A DNA stretch of 53,455 nt from Bacillota bacterium (GTDB lineage: Bacteria > Bacillota > Clostridia > Christensenellales > UMGS416), in NCBI GenBank assembly GCA_023428265.1, contig JAEYYW010000176.1:1-53455 (forward strand), given 5' to 3'. The position numbers and the translations under genes were made by a program. Below, in pieces: positions 1 to 6,160 of the stretch; within the stretch, counting starts at the first letter, position 1; every line of letters starts with the position of its first letter. The notes below the pieces were generated by a model, which did not search any database, had not been told where the DNA came from, and was given only the letters and a program-made list of their open reading frames with translations.

Positions 1-593
1 GCAGCCTCAATGTGGTTCTTTACCGGGTCGTCGATGATGCCGATCCGGCAGCCGACACCAGTGATGGTGCCACCAAAACCTGTAGCCAGGAAGTTGAAGA
101 ACTGACCTTCCAGGCTCCACATCTGCATGGCCGCATCGCCTGCCTTGATTCGGGTGCCGGGGAACACATCGGAGAAGATCACCAGGTCGGGATCGACCTT
201 GGTGGCGTCGATGCCGTCGCGTACCATACGGCTGAAGCGCGTGGCCAGGAAGTCGTTATAACTGGCGTTGATGATCCTGGTCTCGTTGTCTTTGCCCATA
301 CACCATTCATTGAAGAGCGACAGGATGAAGCTTTTCCCATGGCGTGGCGGTATGGAGATTGTGACCTTGCGATATGGCTTGCCAGTCTTTGGGTTGATCA
401 GGGTGTGCTCGAAGATGCCTTGCAGCGTATCGGCGACTTGATGAAGGTAAACTTTGTCGTCTGTATAAAACTTTGGGAACCGCATCTGACAGTAAGTCCA
501 AAAGTCATGCCTGGCATCATCGTATGATGCCATATTGCTTCCCTTGATGATCTTTTTCAGCTTTTCAGCCCCTTGCTTTTGAACCACAGACAC
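1..593 (-). CDS. phage terminase large subunit (partial, C-terminus outside window)
   Basis: This is the N-terminal part of the DNA-packaging motor ATPase, which cuts and translocates phage DNA into proheads. The visible 197 residues contain an ATPase P-loop of the PPRHGKS type near residue 85. A Walker B-like IGIIDDP motif lies near the window edge. The first in-frame start is a GTG at 593, preceded by GGGGGTG at good spacing; an in-frame TGA lies just upstream. A later ATG at 533 is possible but its upstream sequence is a weaker ribosome-binding site. It follows the gp27-like small terminase and NusG-like genes, as expected for the Mu packaging module. An intrinsic terminator lies just upstream of the gene. 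Identity is secure from the motifs and the neighbouring gp27-like protein. Confidence 0.9.
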   Translation of the reverse strand, partial: MSVVQKQGAEKLKKIIKGSNMASYDDARHDFWTYCQMRFPKFYTDDKVYLHQVADTLQGIFEHTLINPKTGKPYRKVTISIPPRHGKSFILSLFNEWCMGKDNETRIINASYNDFLATRFSRMVRDGIDATKVDPDLVIFSDVFPGTRIKAGDAAMQMWSLEGQFFNFLATGFGGTITGVGCRIGIIDDPVKNHIEA

Positions 594-620
594 GAAGATT
601 CACCCCCTTTCATGTGCATT

Positions 621-644
621 GAAAAAGAGCCCCGCTAGAGGCCC
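621..644 (-). terminator. intrinsic terminator between NusG-like gene and terminase
   Basis: On the minus strand GGGCCTC, loop TAGC, GGGGCTC forms a seven-pair stem with two G-U wobbles. It is followed at once by TTTTTC. It lies downstream of the NusG-like gene and 28 bases before the large-terminase start, so it would stop read-through into the packaging gene unless it is overcome. Confidence 0.6.
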
Positions 645-753
645 TAGAATCGCTTCCAGTAAAACGCGCCCTGTTACCGCCGCAGGCGCTCTGTGGTGAA
701 ATTAAATCGGGTTTAAATGGGTTTTAAATGGGGTTTCGCGCATGGCTTCGCCC

Positions 754-1347
754 TCAACCAGTTTTTTCCATCACAGTCTGGTTTTTGCTGCCGTTTTGTT
801 CGTGCATCGTCTCACATGGAGATTGCTCATCCGCTGGGTCTGACGCACTGCTTTTGTTTGTGACCTTGATACCGATTGTTACTTCATAAGTCTTGTCTTG
901 GATATAGAGCTTGAGTTTTGCCCGGCGTTGCCTGGCGTCCACCTCGGTGAGCTGATGACTTAACTTGGCCAGCGGCCCGGAGGTGATCACCGTAAACCCG
1001 CCCAGATCTCTGATTCCATTTGCAATGTCCAGTGGCTGACCGTTGTTTCCGAGAATCAACCATGGCTCCATCTCCTGCAATGGAACCGATGATGGAACAC
1101 CAGGTGACAGACCAAGGAAACGCATCACGCCCGGAACCCCACGGATCGTGTAGTATGTCCTGGGGGCCAGCTCAGTTTCGACAAACACATAACCGGGCAG
1201 TAGGACGCGCTGTGTGTCAACCCAGCGACGGTCTTTCCTCTCCTGAAGGGTGCCGATAGGCACCAATGCCGTGACGCCCAAGTTGGAAAGCTTTTTCTGC
1301 ACATCCTGTTCCGCGCCTGTCATCACATGAACGACATACCATTTCAC
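754..1347 (-). CDS. NusG-family (NGN-domain) transcription elongation/antitermination protein
   Basis: Residues 1-100 form a recognisable NGN domain. It starts KWYVVHVMTGAE and carries LLPGYVFVE and a VPGVMRFLG segment, as in NusG, RfaH and LoaP. A region around residues 115-160 resembles a KOW domain, and the last 30 residues are a polar tail. NusG paralogues bind RNA polymerase and change elongation or termination on specific operons. The start is a GTG that overlaps the stop of the gp27-like gene by four bases (GTGA), so the two are translationally coupled. A predicted terminator lies immediately downstream, before the terminase gene. A specialised antitermination role for late genes is inference. 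It could instead be a general NusG mimic. Confidence 0.85.
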   Translation of the reverse strand: MKWYVVHVMTGAEQDVQKKLSNLGVTALVPIGTLQERKDRRWVDTQRVLLPGYVFVETELAPRTYYTIRGVPGVMRFLGLSPGVPSSVPLQEMEPWLILGNNGQPLDIANGIRDLGGFTVITSGPLAKLSHQLTEVDARQRRAKLKLYIQDKTYEVTIGIKVTNKSSASDPADEQSPCETMHEQNGSKNQTVMEKTG

Positions 1348-1889
1348 GATCCTTTGCCCTCCATGCCATCGACAAACTCCACAACCTGGGCATACAACTC
1401 CGGCCTTTTACGAGCCATGGCCTCGAATACGACCCCCTTAACTGCGTCGAGGCCTTTCTCAAATTCGGCCTTGTTCTTGATCTCCACATCCTTTTTGTAC
1501 ATCGCGGCGCGGATTAGGCCGGTTGTTTCCCGGAGAAGCTTTTCAGGCGCGATGCTTGCCCAGTCTTCAGGGGCAATATTTCCCAGGGCGTTGTAGACAT
1601 TGTTGCTGGCCAGCCGGATTATTGCTTCTGTGGTGTCCAGGTTTGGATACTTGGCCAGCTCCTCCGTCATACGACGGAAATTCTCCTGGGCGATCTTGAG
1701 CCTCTCAACATTGGCGTGAAAGTCCTGGGCATACCGACAGATGGATGCCGTGGAAATCGCGATGCTTTGAGTGGCCAGATAATCTACAATGTCACTGTAC
1801 CGGCAATTGGACAGCAGCATCTGCTCCACCGCATCCTGTAGCTCCTGGGATAGATCGTCGATCTTCCCATGCTTTCGGCGGCGTCCCAT
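1344..1889 (-). CDS. Mu gp27-like protein (DUF3486), probable small terminase subunit
   Basis: A 181-residue protein beginning with a basic stretch (MGRRRKHGKID). A helix-turn-helix-like segment follows, in which short phrases such as LSQELQDAV and YSDIVDYL are typical of the DUF3486/Mu gp27 family. In Mu, gp27 precedes the large terminase gp28 and is regarded as its DNA-recognition partner. The same order is seen here, with the NusG-like gene inserted between them. The ATG overlaps the upstream stop (TAATG) and its own stop overlaps the next start, so it is embedded in a coupled operon. Confidence 0.8.
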   Translation of the reverse strand: MGRRRKHGKIDDLSQELQDAVEQMLLSNCRYSDIVDYLATQSIAISTASICRYAQDFHANVERLKIAQENFRRMTEELAKYPNLDTTEAIIRLASNNVYNALGNIAPEDWASIAPEKLLRETTGLIRAAMYKKDVEIKNKAEFEKGLDAVKGVVFEAMARKRPELYAQVVEFVDGMEGKGS

Positions 1890-2227
1890 TACATCCTCAC
1901 AGCCGGGTCCGTAATGAAACCCTTGGACAGCCGGATGCCGTTGGCAGTCAGGCCAGCTTCACAGGTCTTGTAATTGGCAACGCAAGCCTCCATGGGCCGC
2001 TGGGCACCATAGACCTCCCGAATTTCGATGTACCCGGCCTTTTGTAAAAAGCTCAGCGATTCAGAAAACTCGTCAGGACGCAATTCCTGAAGCGCCATTT
2101 GGAGATCCTCAATCCGCTTCCAGTCCTTTTCAAGGATGTTCATCACACGCATAAAAGCGCCGTTGTTGCTGGCAAAGGAACCGGCCACCAAACGCTGACG
2201 CATGAGATCTTGTTCGTTCGGGTTCAC
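1889..2227 (-). CDS. Mu gp26-position protein, winged-helix-like (VpaChn25_0724-type)
   Basis: A 112-residue protein of unknown function. Predicted helices (LMRQRLVAG, MRVMNILEK) are followed by a segment reading as a winged helix: FLQKAGYIEIREV, then LTANGIRLSKG. This pattern resembles the small phage proteins called VpaChn25_0724 family, which occupy the same place next to gp27 in transposable phages. The chosen start is a GTG with AAAGGAG eight bases upstream. It begins one base after the stop of the preceding membrane-protein gene. The upstream ATG in the same frame sits inside that ribosome-binding region and is unlikely to be used. The function is inferred from position and fold impression only. 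Confidence 0.65.
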   Translation of the reverse strand: MNPNEQDLMRQRLVAGSFASNNGAFMRVMNILEKDWKRIEDLQMALQELRPDEFSESLSFLQKAGYIEIREVYGAQRPMEACVANYKTCEAGLTANGIRLSKGFITDPAVRM

Positions 2228-2228
2228 G

Positions 2229-2582
2229 TTATTTGCTCCTTTCAATCAGCAAGTCATATACCTTTTGAAGCTGGCCACCGAGTTTGGCAATCTCACGGAA
2301 GAAGTCTTCACGCACCAGATATTCCGCTTTGATGCCTTTGATCTCACTGTCCGTCCGGTCAAACCGTTCCTCGATGCGCTGCTCCAGTTTGGCATATGCC
2401 TGTTCACTGGCATCCTCGACACGGCACAGCTCCTCGCGCTTGGCATAGGTTTGGCGGATCTCTTGGATCGCTTCATCCTGGGCGTCCACACGCGAAATTG
2501 TACGCTTGAGAAAAAAACCGATGATCCCGAAGATGATACCGAGGATGAAGATCACAATGGTCACGATGATGGCTGGTGTCAT
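2229..2582 (-). CDS. Mu gp25-like membrane-anchored coiled-coil protein (DUF2730-like)
   Basis: The 117-residue product has one N-terminal transmembrane helix (residues about 4-27, IIVTIVIFILGIIFGIIGFF). A basic flank and a long charged helix predicted to be coiled coil (residues 30-110) follow. This architecture and the position two genes before gp27 match the DUF2730 family of Mu-like phages, whose role is unknown. The ATG at 2582 is preferred over the in-frame TTG at 2594, because TTGGAG forms a ribosome-binding site six bases before the ATG. An intrinsic terminator lies immediately upstream, so this gene is the first after a transcriptional stop. Confidence 0.7.
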   Translation of the reverse strand: MTPAIIVTIVIFILGIIFGIIGFFLKRTISRVDAQDEAIQEIRQTYAKREELCRVEDASEQAYAKLEQRIEERFDRTDSEIKGIKAEYLVREDFFREIAKLGGQLQKVYDLLIERSK

Positions 2583-2596
2583 GTTCGGCTCCAAAC

Positions 2597-2626
2597 AAAA
2601 AAGATTGGGTCTTATGACCCAATCTT
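2597..2626 (-). terminator. strong intrinsic terminator after the Mor-like gene
   Basis: The arms AAGATTGGGTC and GACCCAATCTT are perfectly complementary (11 base pairs, four-base loop). On the minus strand the hairpin runs directly into TTTTTTGTTT. It lies between the Mor/C-like activator gene and the gp25-like gene, so it probably closes the early transcript. Because the arms are symmetric and A-T rich at the base, an additional role as a protein-binding dyad cannot be excluded. Confidence 0.85.
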
Positions 2627-2660
2627 ATATACCGACATGTGAGATTACAAATGAAGGGCT

Positions 2661-2990
2661 TCAATCTTTCTGTTCTGTCAGAATTTGAAAAAATGACTCC
2701 TGACCATCCATAGGACGGTTGCGAACCTGCTTCACTACCGGGGATACTATCTCACGGATGTGCCGCTCTGTCAATCCGTATCTCTGGGCCAGATCTCTGA
2801 AGTTGAACCCATTGAACTCGGATTTAATCAGCTCGTTCCGCTCATTTCTCACCAACGAATCTGGCTTTGGGATATAGAGCTGGAACCCACCAAACCGCTC
2901 CACAAGCCCTATGAATTGGTCGAAACCAATAATATCGACGATCTCCCGATATTCAGGTTTCAGATCATCCAAACCAACTTTCAACTCCAT
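2661..2990 (-). CDS. Mor/C-family phage transcription activator
   Basis: A 109-residue protein with the Mor transcription-activator layout. The N-terminal half (IVDIIGFDQFIGLVERFGG then LYIPKPD) forms the dimerisation region. A C-terminal helix-turn-helix follows (FNFRDLAQRYGLTERHIREIV). In Mu, Mor turns on the middle promoter and C the late promoters by binding dyads next to weak promoters. The ATG directly follows the GemA stop (TAAATG) and is preceded by GGGGG. A terminator lies 35 bases downstream, so its product presumably activates the genes beyond that point. Whether it corresponds to Mor or to C cannot be told from one gene. Confidence 0.88.
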   Translation of the reverse strand: MELKVGLDDLKPEYREIVDIIGFDQFIGLVERFGGFQLYIPKPDSLVRNERNELIKSEFNGFNFRDLAQRYGLTERHIREIVSPVVKQVRNRPMDGQESFFQILTEQKD

Positions 2991-3491
2991 TTATATACCC
3001 CCTTTGTCTGCGTTCTTTAGTATCTTTTTTAGGCTTTCAATAAGCTTCCAACCACCCTCCATAGTTACAAACCGAAACGGCTGCTCCGTTGTGCAATCCA
3101 CCTTCAGGCTTTTATGGATGATCCCGCAGAGTCTGTCGCCGAGCGTGGCTGAGCTGGGGGATGCATCGCGCAGCAGATACATGAGCCGCCAGACCTTCCG
3201 CTGCTGGTCGGCGGTGATGCCACCGGGCCGCTGCTCATGTTTGGAAGAGGGAGCTGCCTGCGGTTGCTTCTTGATAGCGGCAAGCTTCATGAGCCTCGCC
3301 AACTCATCAATCACCAGGTTAGCTTCATCACTCGATAGCATGGAGAGACTATGCTTGCTGGTCACCCGGTACACCAACCCGTGCAGGTCATCATCTGGGT
3401 TCCCCCGTTCCACCATGCCAAGCTCACCAGCCGTGGCATAGATACACCCACGCTGTCCGGCTGTCATTTTCTTGACGGTTAGCTCCTGCAT
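2991..3491 (-). CDS. GemA-like protein (Mu gp16, DUF1018)
   Basis: The 166-residue protein matches the GemA/DUF1018 pattern: an N-terminal segment (MTAGQRGCIYATAGELGM) and a central helix with SSDEANLVIDEL. A C-terminal part has TADQQRKVWRLMYLLRD followed by a GDRLCGIIHKSL segment. GemA of Mu modulates host gene expression and is made early. The ATG at 3491 is chosen because AAAGGAG lies eight bases upstream; the ATG two codons earlier would sit only two bases from it. A 65-bp structured repeat lies between the preceding gene's stop and this ribosome-binding site. Confidence 0.82.
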   Translation of the reverse strand: MQELTVKKMTAGQRGCIYATAGELGMVERGNPDDDLHGLVYRVTSKHSLSMLSSDEANLVIDELARLMKLAAIKKQPQAAPSSKHEQRPGGITADQQRKVWRLMYLLRDASPSSATLGDRLCGIIHKSLKVDCTTEQPFRFVTMEGGWKLIESLKKILKNADKGGI

Positions 3492-3510
3492 GACCATCTC
3501 TCCTTTGTGA

Positions 3511-3575
3511 GCTGTGAGCGCCGCGCCCGGAGATCTCCGGGCGGCCCCGGCTTCCACGGGGCTGGGCCTTGGGCT
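3511..3575. repeat. 65-bp double-hairpin intercistronic repeat, copy 1
   Basis: Identical to copy 2. Read on the coding (minus) strand it begins AGCCCAAGG, overlapping the last two bases of the upstream stop codon, and ends CTCACAGC just before the GemA ribosome-binding site. It holds two stems: GCCCCG with CGGGGC, and CGCCCGGA-GATC-TCCGGGCG, which is a perfect 20-bp palindrome. No U-tract follows, so it is not an ordinary terminator. Confidence 0.9.
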
Positions 3576-3846
3576 ACTTGGTGGGTTGAAGCTTACTGGC
3601 TACCAGTAACTTCATGGCGTTGTGTAATGAAATCACTGTGAAACATAGAGTGAGCGGGAAAATGCTTCCAGTGTTAATCGAGGTGATCTTATGTGCCCAG
3701 CACTCCTGGCAACGACCGCGACAGTAACCTTCTGTTCCCATCGGCAGCATGTTGTACAAACGCTCTGTTTCCTTAGCGACGGCTTCGATGTTCAGCTGCT
3801 GGTGCTCAGGGAAGTCGCTCATAATGGGTTGATGGTGTTTGCTCAT
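3574..3846 (-). CDS. hypothetical phage early protein with Cys-rich motif
   Basis: A 90-residue protein not recognised as any named family. The central part has a CRGRCQECWAHK motif with three closely spaced cysteines, which could bind metal. It is followed by a moderately hydrophobic C-terminal stretch (SIFPLTLCFTVISL). The ATG at 3846 is preferred, with GAGG nine bases upstream. A GTG at 3861 with AAGGA nearby is an alternative and would overlap the upstream gene by 11 bases. The coding frame lies in the early operon between two small genes of unknown role and ends in repeat copy 1. Confidence 0.55.
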   Translation of the reverse strand: MSKHHQPIMSDFPEHQQLNIEAVAKETERLYNMLPMGTEGYCRGRCQECWAHKITSINTGSIFPLTLCFTVISLHNAMKLLVASKLQPTK

Positions 3847-3850
3847 GGTC

Positions 3851-4099
3851 TCAGTCCTCACTTTCCTTCACGAGCTCGTTGGAGTTTTCCTTGATGTATC
3901 GTGATACCCTCCGATATCCAATGGAGTTACTGCCTTCGTCAAAGCCACGGAAACCAACTCTTGCAGGATAGGCAAATGTCTGTTCATTGCCTTCTCCTAG
4001 TACAACCACAATGGCCCACCCAAAGGTGTGAAGAATCATATTGATCCACCATAAGAGGCCAGAATCTCTGAACTCTTCCCATGTCTTTCTCTTAACCAT
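3851..4099 (-). CDS. conserved small phage protein of unknown function
   Basis: An 82-residue protein starting MVKRKTWEEFRDSGLLWWINMILHTFGWAIV and containing an AYPARVGFRGFDE segment. I recognise this general pattern from small early proteins of Firmicute transposable phages, but no function is known to me. A hydrophobic patch (LLWWINMILHTFGWAIVVVL) could be buried or membrane associated. The ATG has AAAGGG seven bases upstream. Repeat copy 2 lies between this start and the stop of the preceding gene. Confidence 0.65.
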   Translation of the reverse strand: MVKRKTWEEFRDSGLLWWINMILHTFGWAIVVVLGEGNEQTFAYPARVGFRGFDEGSNSIGYRRVSRYIKENSNELVKESED

Positions 4100-4118
4100 G
4101 TTTTATCCCTTTCAGAAA

Positions 4119-4183
4119 GCTGTGAGCGCCGCGCCCGGAGATCTCCGGGCGGCCCCGGCTTCCACGGGGCTGGGCCTTGGGCT
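4119..4183. repeat. 65-bp double-hairpin intercistronic repeat, copy 2
   Basis: All 65 bases are identical to copy 1, including the GATC loop. On the coding strand it starts at the last base of the upstream TAA stop and ends just before the GAAAGGG ribosome-binding site of the next gene. Perfect identity of two copies 540 bp apart shows recent duplication, gene conversion or strong selection. Confidence 0.9.
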
Positions 4184-4590
4184 TATTGAATGCTCGGCAG
4201 TGTGCTCCTGACACCATCTGGCAGGCCATCAAGCCATACAAAGCTATTTTCATAGATGAAATTGTCGTATGCGTTGGCTGTCTGGTTGGCTCGTTTCTTG
4301 GCCTGTTCTGCCAACTCCTGTTTCTCCTTATCCAGCGAATCCTTATACTGGTTATAGGTAAGAACATCGGCTTCGTAGCTGGCGATCATGGCTTTGGCAG
4401 TGTCTTCCACCGTCTTTCGGTTTTCATCAGATGTGACCGTATCAACCCTCTGCACAATGTTGTCCAAGGTGTTGAATGTCTTCCAGCCCAGCTGTATGAA
4501 AAAGAGCATAAGCAACGCGCCAACCAGGACGATGAGGAGTGCGGCAACGACCGCAATCTTGATGTGAGTAGCCTTGCTTGTGGTTTGCAT
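4183..4590 (-). CDS. membrane-anchored coiled-coil phage protein, unknown function
   Basis: The 135-residue product has one N-terminal transmembrane helix (residues about 12-33, IAVVAALLIVLVGALLMLFF). A long polar helical region (residues 40-110) is rich in Lys, Glu and Ala (LDKEKQELAEQAKKRANQ). A membrane-anchored helical protein early in a phage operon might act in exclusion or envelope modification, but this is a guess. The ATG at 4590 has AAGGAGG at good spacing. It is flanked on both sides by 65-bp repeats (copies 2 and 3). Confidence 0.6.
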   Translation of the reverse strand: MQTTSKATHIKIAVVAALLIVLVGALLMLFFIQLGWKTFNTLDNIVQRVDTVTSDENRKTVEDTAKAMIASYEADVLTYNQYKDSLDKEKQELAEQAKKRANQTANAYDNFIYENSFVWLDGLPDGVRSTLPSIQ

Positions 4591-4609
4591 GGGATATACC
4601 TCCTTATCA

Positions 4610-4674
4610 GCTGTGAGCGCCGCGCCCGGAGCGATCCGGGCGGCCCCGGCTTCCACGGGGCTGGGCCTTGGGCT
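4610..4674. repeat. 65-bp double-hairpin intercistronic repeat, copy 3
   Basis: Matches copies 1 and 2 except inside the apical loop of the second hairpin. There plus-strand GATC is replaced by GCGA, while both eight-base arms (CGCCCGGA and TCCGGGCG) are unchanged. It follows directly after the Gam stop codon and precedes the AAGGAGG of the next gene. Confidence 0.9.
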
Positions 4675-5190
4675 TCAAGTTTCGGGTTTGAGCGTTTCCC
4701 GGTTCACTTTGTAGCCGAAAACATCCTTAACCTTCAGAATGATTCCGATCTCGGCCAAGGTTGCAGCGGGGTACTTCTTGACAGCCTCCTTATCGACTGT
4801 CTCCGGTTTGCTGATGATACACTCAGTCATTTTCCGGGCGCGGAGCTTAGCGATGATATCATCCAGTAGCGCCCTTGCCGTTGGCAGCACCGCCTTGGTT
4901 GACTTGCGGTAACCGACCTCGCCGTTGTTGAGCACCATTGTTTTCTTGTCACCAAGCTCCTCCTTGTGATCGTCGAAGTAGGACTGCATGATGGCTTCGA
5001 GGCGGACGATAGCCTCCTGGTGGGGCTTTGCCGCCATCTCAGCGGCCAGCTTGGCATCGGCGATGATCTGCTGCATCTTGGCCTCGGTGGCCTCGATGGC
5101 GATCTGGTGTTCAATGATCTCGGCGAGGGAGAGGTTGACGTCATCCCAACTGTTCAGGGTTTTGGTTTCTTCAATGCGTTTCCGTGCCAT
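4675..5190 (-). CDS. gam: Gam-like host-nuclease inhibitor
   Basis: A 171-residue protein of the Mu Gam family, whose members bind DNA ends and protect them from host exonucleases. The N-terminal half is a long helix (LSLAEIIEHQIAIEATEAKMQQIIADAK) leading to a Gam-typical core. That core has GEVGYRKSTKAVLP near residue 90 and a C-terminal IILKVKDVFGYKVN segment. Length matches the family. The ATG has GGAG upstream. The gene lies between the micro-protein cluster and repeat copy 3, in the same place relative to A and B as in Mu. Confidence 0.88.
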   Translation of the reverse strand: MARKRIEETKTLNSWDDVNLSLAEIIEHQIAIEATEAKMQQIIADAKLAAEMAAKPHQEAIVRLEAIMQSYFDDHKEELGDKKTMVLNNGEVGYRKSTKAVLPTARALLDDIIAKLRARKMTECIISKPETVDKEAVKKYPAATLAEIGIILKVKDVFGYKVNRETLKPET

Positions 5191-5202
5191 GGCAGCTCCT
5201 TT

Positions 5203-5307
5203 CTATTTACCAGTCTTCTTGCCCCACAGCGTGCCGATCAGCGCGAGGGCGAGGATTGTGATGCAGATCATTCCAACGATCTGGACCGCCGGAGAGATGT
5301 TTTCCAT
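5203..5307 (-). CDS. 34-residue single-pass membrane micro-protein
   Basis: A short frame starting MENISPAVQIVG and ending LWGKKTGK. Residues about 8-28 form one hydrophobic helix (IVGMICITILALALIGTLW), with a positively charged C-terminus. The ATG is preceded by AGGAGG at optimal distance and the frame fits exactly between gam and the next small gene, which supports translation. It is too short for most gene finders. No function is recognisable. Confidence 0.6.
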   Translation of the reverse strand: MENISPAVQIVGMICITILALALIGTLWGKKTGK

Positions 5308-5349
5308 GGATGAATGCCTCCTATCGTTTGATTTTGCTGATACAATTGC

Positions 5350-5472
5350 TCATGATCCTGAGCCGGAGATCTTCCGCTCCCTTTGGCGCTTCGCCCAGGC
5401 GCGGTAGGCGGGGTTGAGCAGACTGGCCGCGAGGTGGTAGAGTGGGTTGTGCCGGATCTCACCGTAATACAT
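5350..5472 (-). CDS. 40-residue phage micro-protein, basic C-terminus
   Basis: The frame starts MYYGEIRHNPLYHLAASLLNPAY and ends with a basic stretch (RAWAKRQRERKISG). The ATG at 5472 is preceded by AGGAG seven bases upstream. The longer in-frame extension upstream has no such site and overlaps the neighbouring gene, so it is disregarded. The short polypeptide looks like a small amphipathic helix with a basic tail. No function is recognised. Confidence 0.5.
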   Translation of the reverse strand: MYYGEIRHNPLYHLAASLLNPAYRAWAKRQRERKISGSGS

Positions 5473-5482
5473 GGTCGGTCTC

Positions 5483-5815
5483 CTATATCGTGCTTCTGGC
5501 ATTGCGGCGCTGCGGGCGGCGGTCGATGTTGCGCCGGGCGCGAGGGGCATCGACAAACTTGATCACTGGCCATCGCTTACGGCACTCTCTACAATAATCA
5601 TCAAAGAATCCGGCTGCCTTTAGTGCTTCACATAGTAATTCCAGTATGGGCGGCAGGGCTTTGGCAATGATGTCAACAAGGGCTTTAGCTAGTTCTGTGA
5701 TCTTGATAGCCAGCAGCTCCAGTTGCGGTCGAAACTGATCCAGGTTGGTGCCTTCAGGAAGCGACTTATCCAGTTGAATCCTTTCCTTGACCTTCTCCCA
5801 TGTTTCATCCGACAT
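5483..5815 (-). CDS. conserved hypothetical phage protein, helical core and basic tail
   Basis: A 110-residue protein. The N-terminal motif (DETWEKVKERIQLDKSLPEGTNLDQF) and the following hydrophobic helices (LAIKITELAKALVDIIAKALPPILELL) resemble a small protein recurrent in Firmicute transposable phages. The C-terminus has a YCRECRKRWPV motif and a very basic tail. The ATG at 5815 overlaps the end of the upstream gene by 11 bases and has GGTGAAGG before it. A GTG nine bases earlier would leave no room for a ribosome-binding site. No function is known to me. Confidence 0.6.
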   Translation of the reverse strand: MSDETWEKVKERIQLDKSLPEGTNLDQFRPQLELLAIKITELAKALVDIIAKALPPILELLCEALKAAGFFDDYCRECRKRWPVIKFVDAPRARRNIDRRPQRRNARSTI

Positions 5816-5981
5816 GGCCTTCACCCTCCCCGAAGATCTCTCCCTTGCCAGCCAGCATGACCTTCAGCTTTGAGCTGATGAATACCAAGACGGCGACAAC
5901 AGCGATCAGCATCATGGCTTTTAGCCAGGCCGGGTTGCCGGAGCGATTCCACTCTGAAACGATGTAATTGATCACTCCCAT
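5805..5981 (-). CDS. 58-residue single-pass membrane protein
   Basis: The product begins MGVINYIVSEWNRSGNP. It has one transmembrane helix (residues about 21-38, AMMLIAVVAVLVFISSKL) followed by a short charged tail. The ATG has GGAGGTAAGC upstream; this same stretch contains the TAA stop of the preceding 25-residue frame, so translation of the two is probably coupled. Its stop region overlaps the next gene. The function is unknown. Small holin-like roles are possible, but a single helix is not evidence. Confidence 0.55.
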   Translation of the reverse strand: MGVINYIVSEWNRSGNPAWLKAMMLIAVVAVLVFISSKLKVMLAGKGEIFGEGEGHVG

Positions 5982-5983
5982 GC

Positions 5984-6061
5984 TTACCTCCACGTCACGG
6001 TGCAGCCCCTGCCGCAGATAAGGGTCACAAGCCAGTGCCAGGCGGCAGCTAGGTTACGCAT
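5984..6061 (-). CDS. 25-residue leader-like micro-protein
   Basis: A very short frame, starting MRNLAAAWHWLV and ending CGRGCTVTWR. It has an excellent ribosome-binding site (AAAGGAGG) placed right after repeat copy 4. Its stop codon lies within the ribosome-binding site of the next gene (GGAGGTAAGC). This arrangement suggests a coupling or leader peptide that delivers ribosomes to the next start, as well as possibly a functional peptide. Coding at this length cannot be proven by inspection. Confidence 0.4.
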   Translation of the reverse strand: MRNLAAAWHWLVTLICGRGCTVTWR

Positions 6062-6083
6062 CGGATATGACCTCCTTTCGTAT

Positions 6084-6148
6084 GCTGTGAGCGCCGCGCC
6101 CGGAGGAGATCCGGGCGGCCCCGGCTTCCACGGGGCTGGGCCTTGGGC
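6084..6148. repeat. 65-bp double-hairpin intercistronic repeat, copy 4
   Basis: Same element as copies 1-3, starting 12 bases after the MuB-like stop codon on the coding strand. The arms CGCCCGGA and TCCGGGCG are again intact, but the loop is five bases (GGAGA on the plus strand). Both the loop sequence and the loop length therefore vary while the stem is kept. It ends just before AAAGGAGG of the micro-protein gene. Confidence 0.9.
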
Positions 6149-6160
6149 ATATCGCGTGTC

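Noticed and set aside
12..527. Plus-strand 171-codon frame at the window start
   Set aside because: The minus strand encodes the large terminase with its ATPase motifs over the same bases.
3511..6148. The 65-bp repeats as a CRISPR array or insertion-sequence remnants
   Set aside because: Spacing is irregular with genes in between, no cas genes are present and there are no terminal inverted repeats or target duplications.
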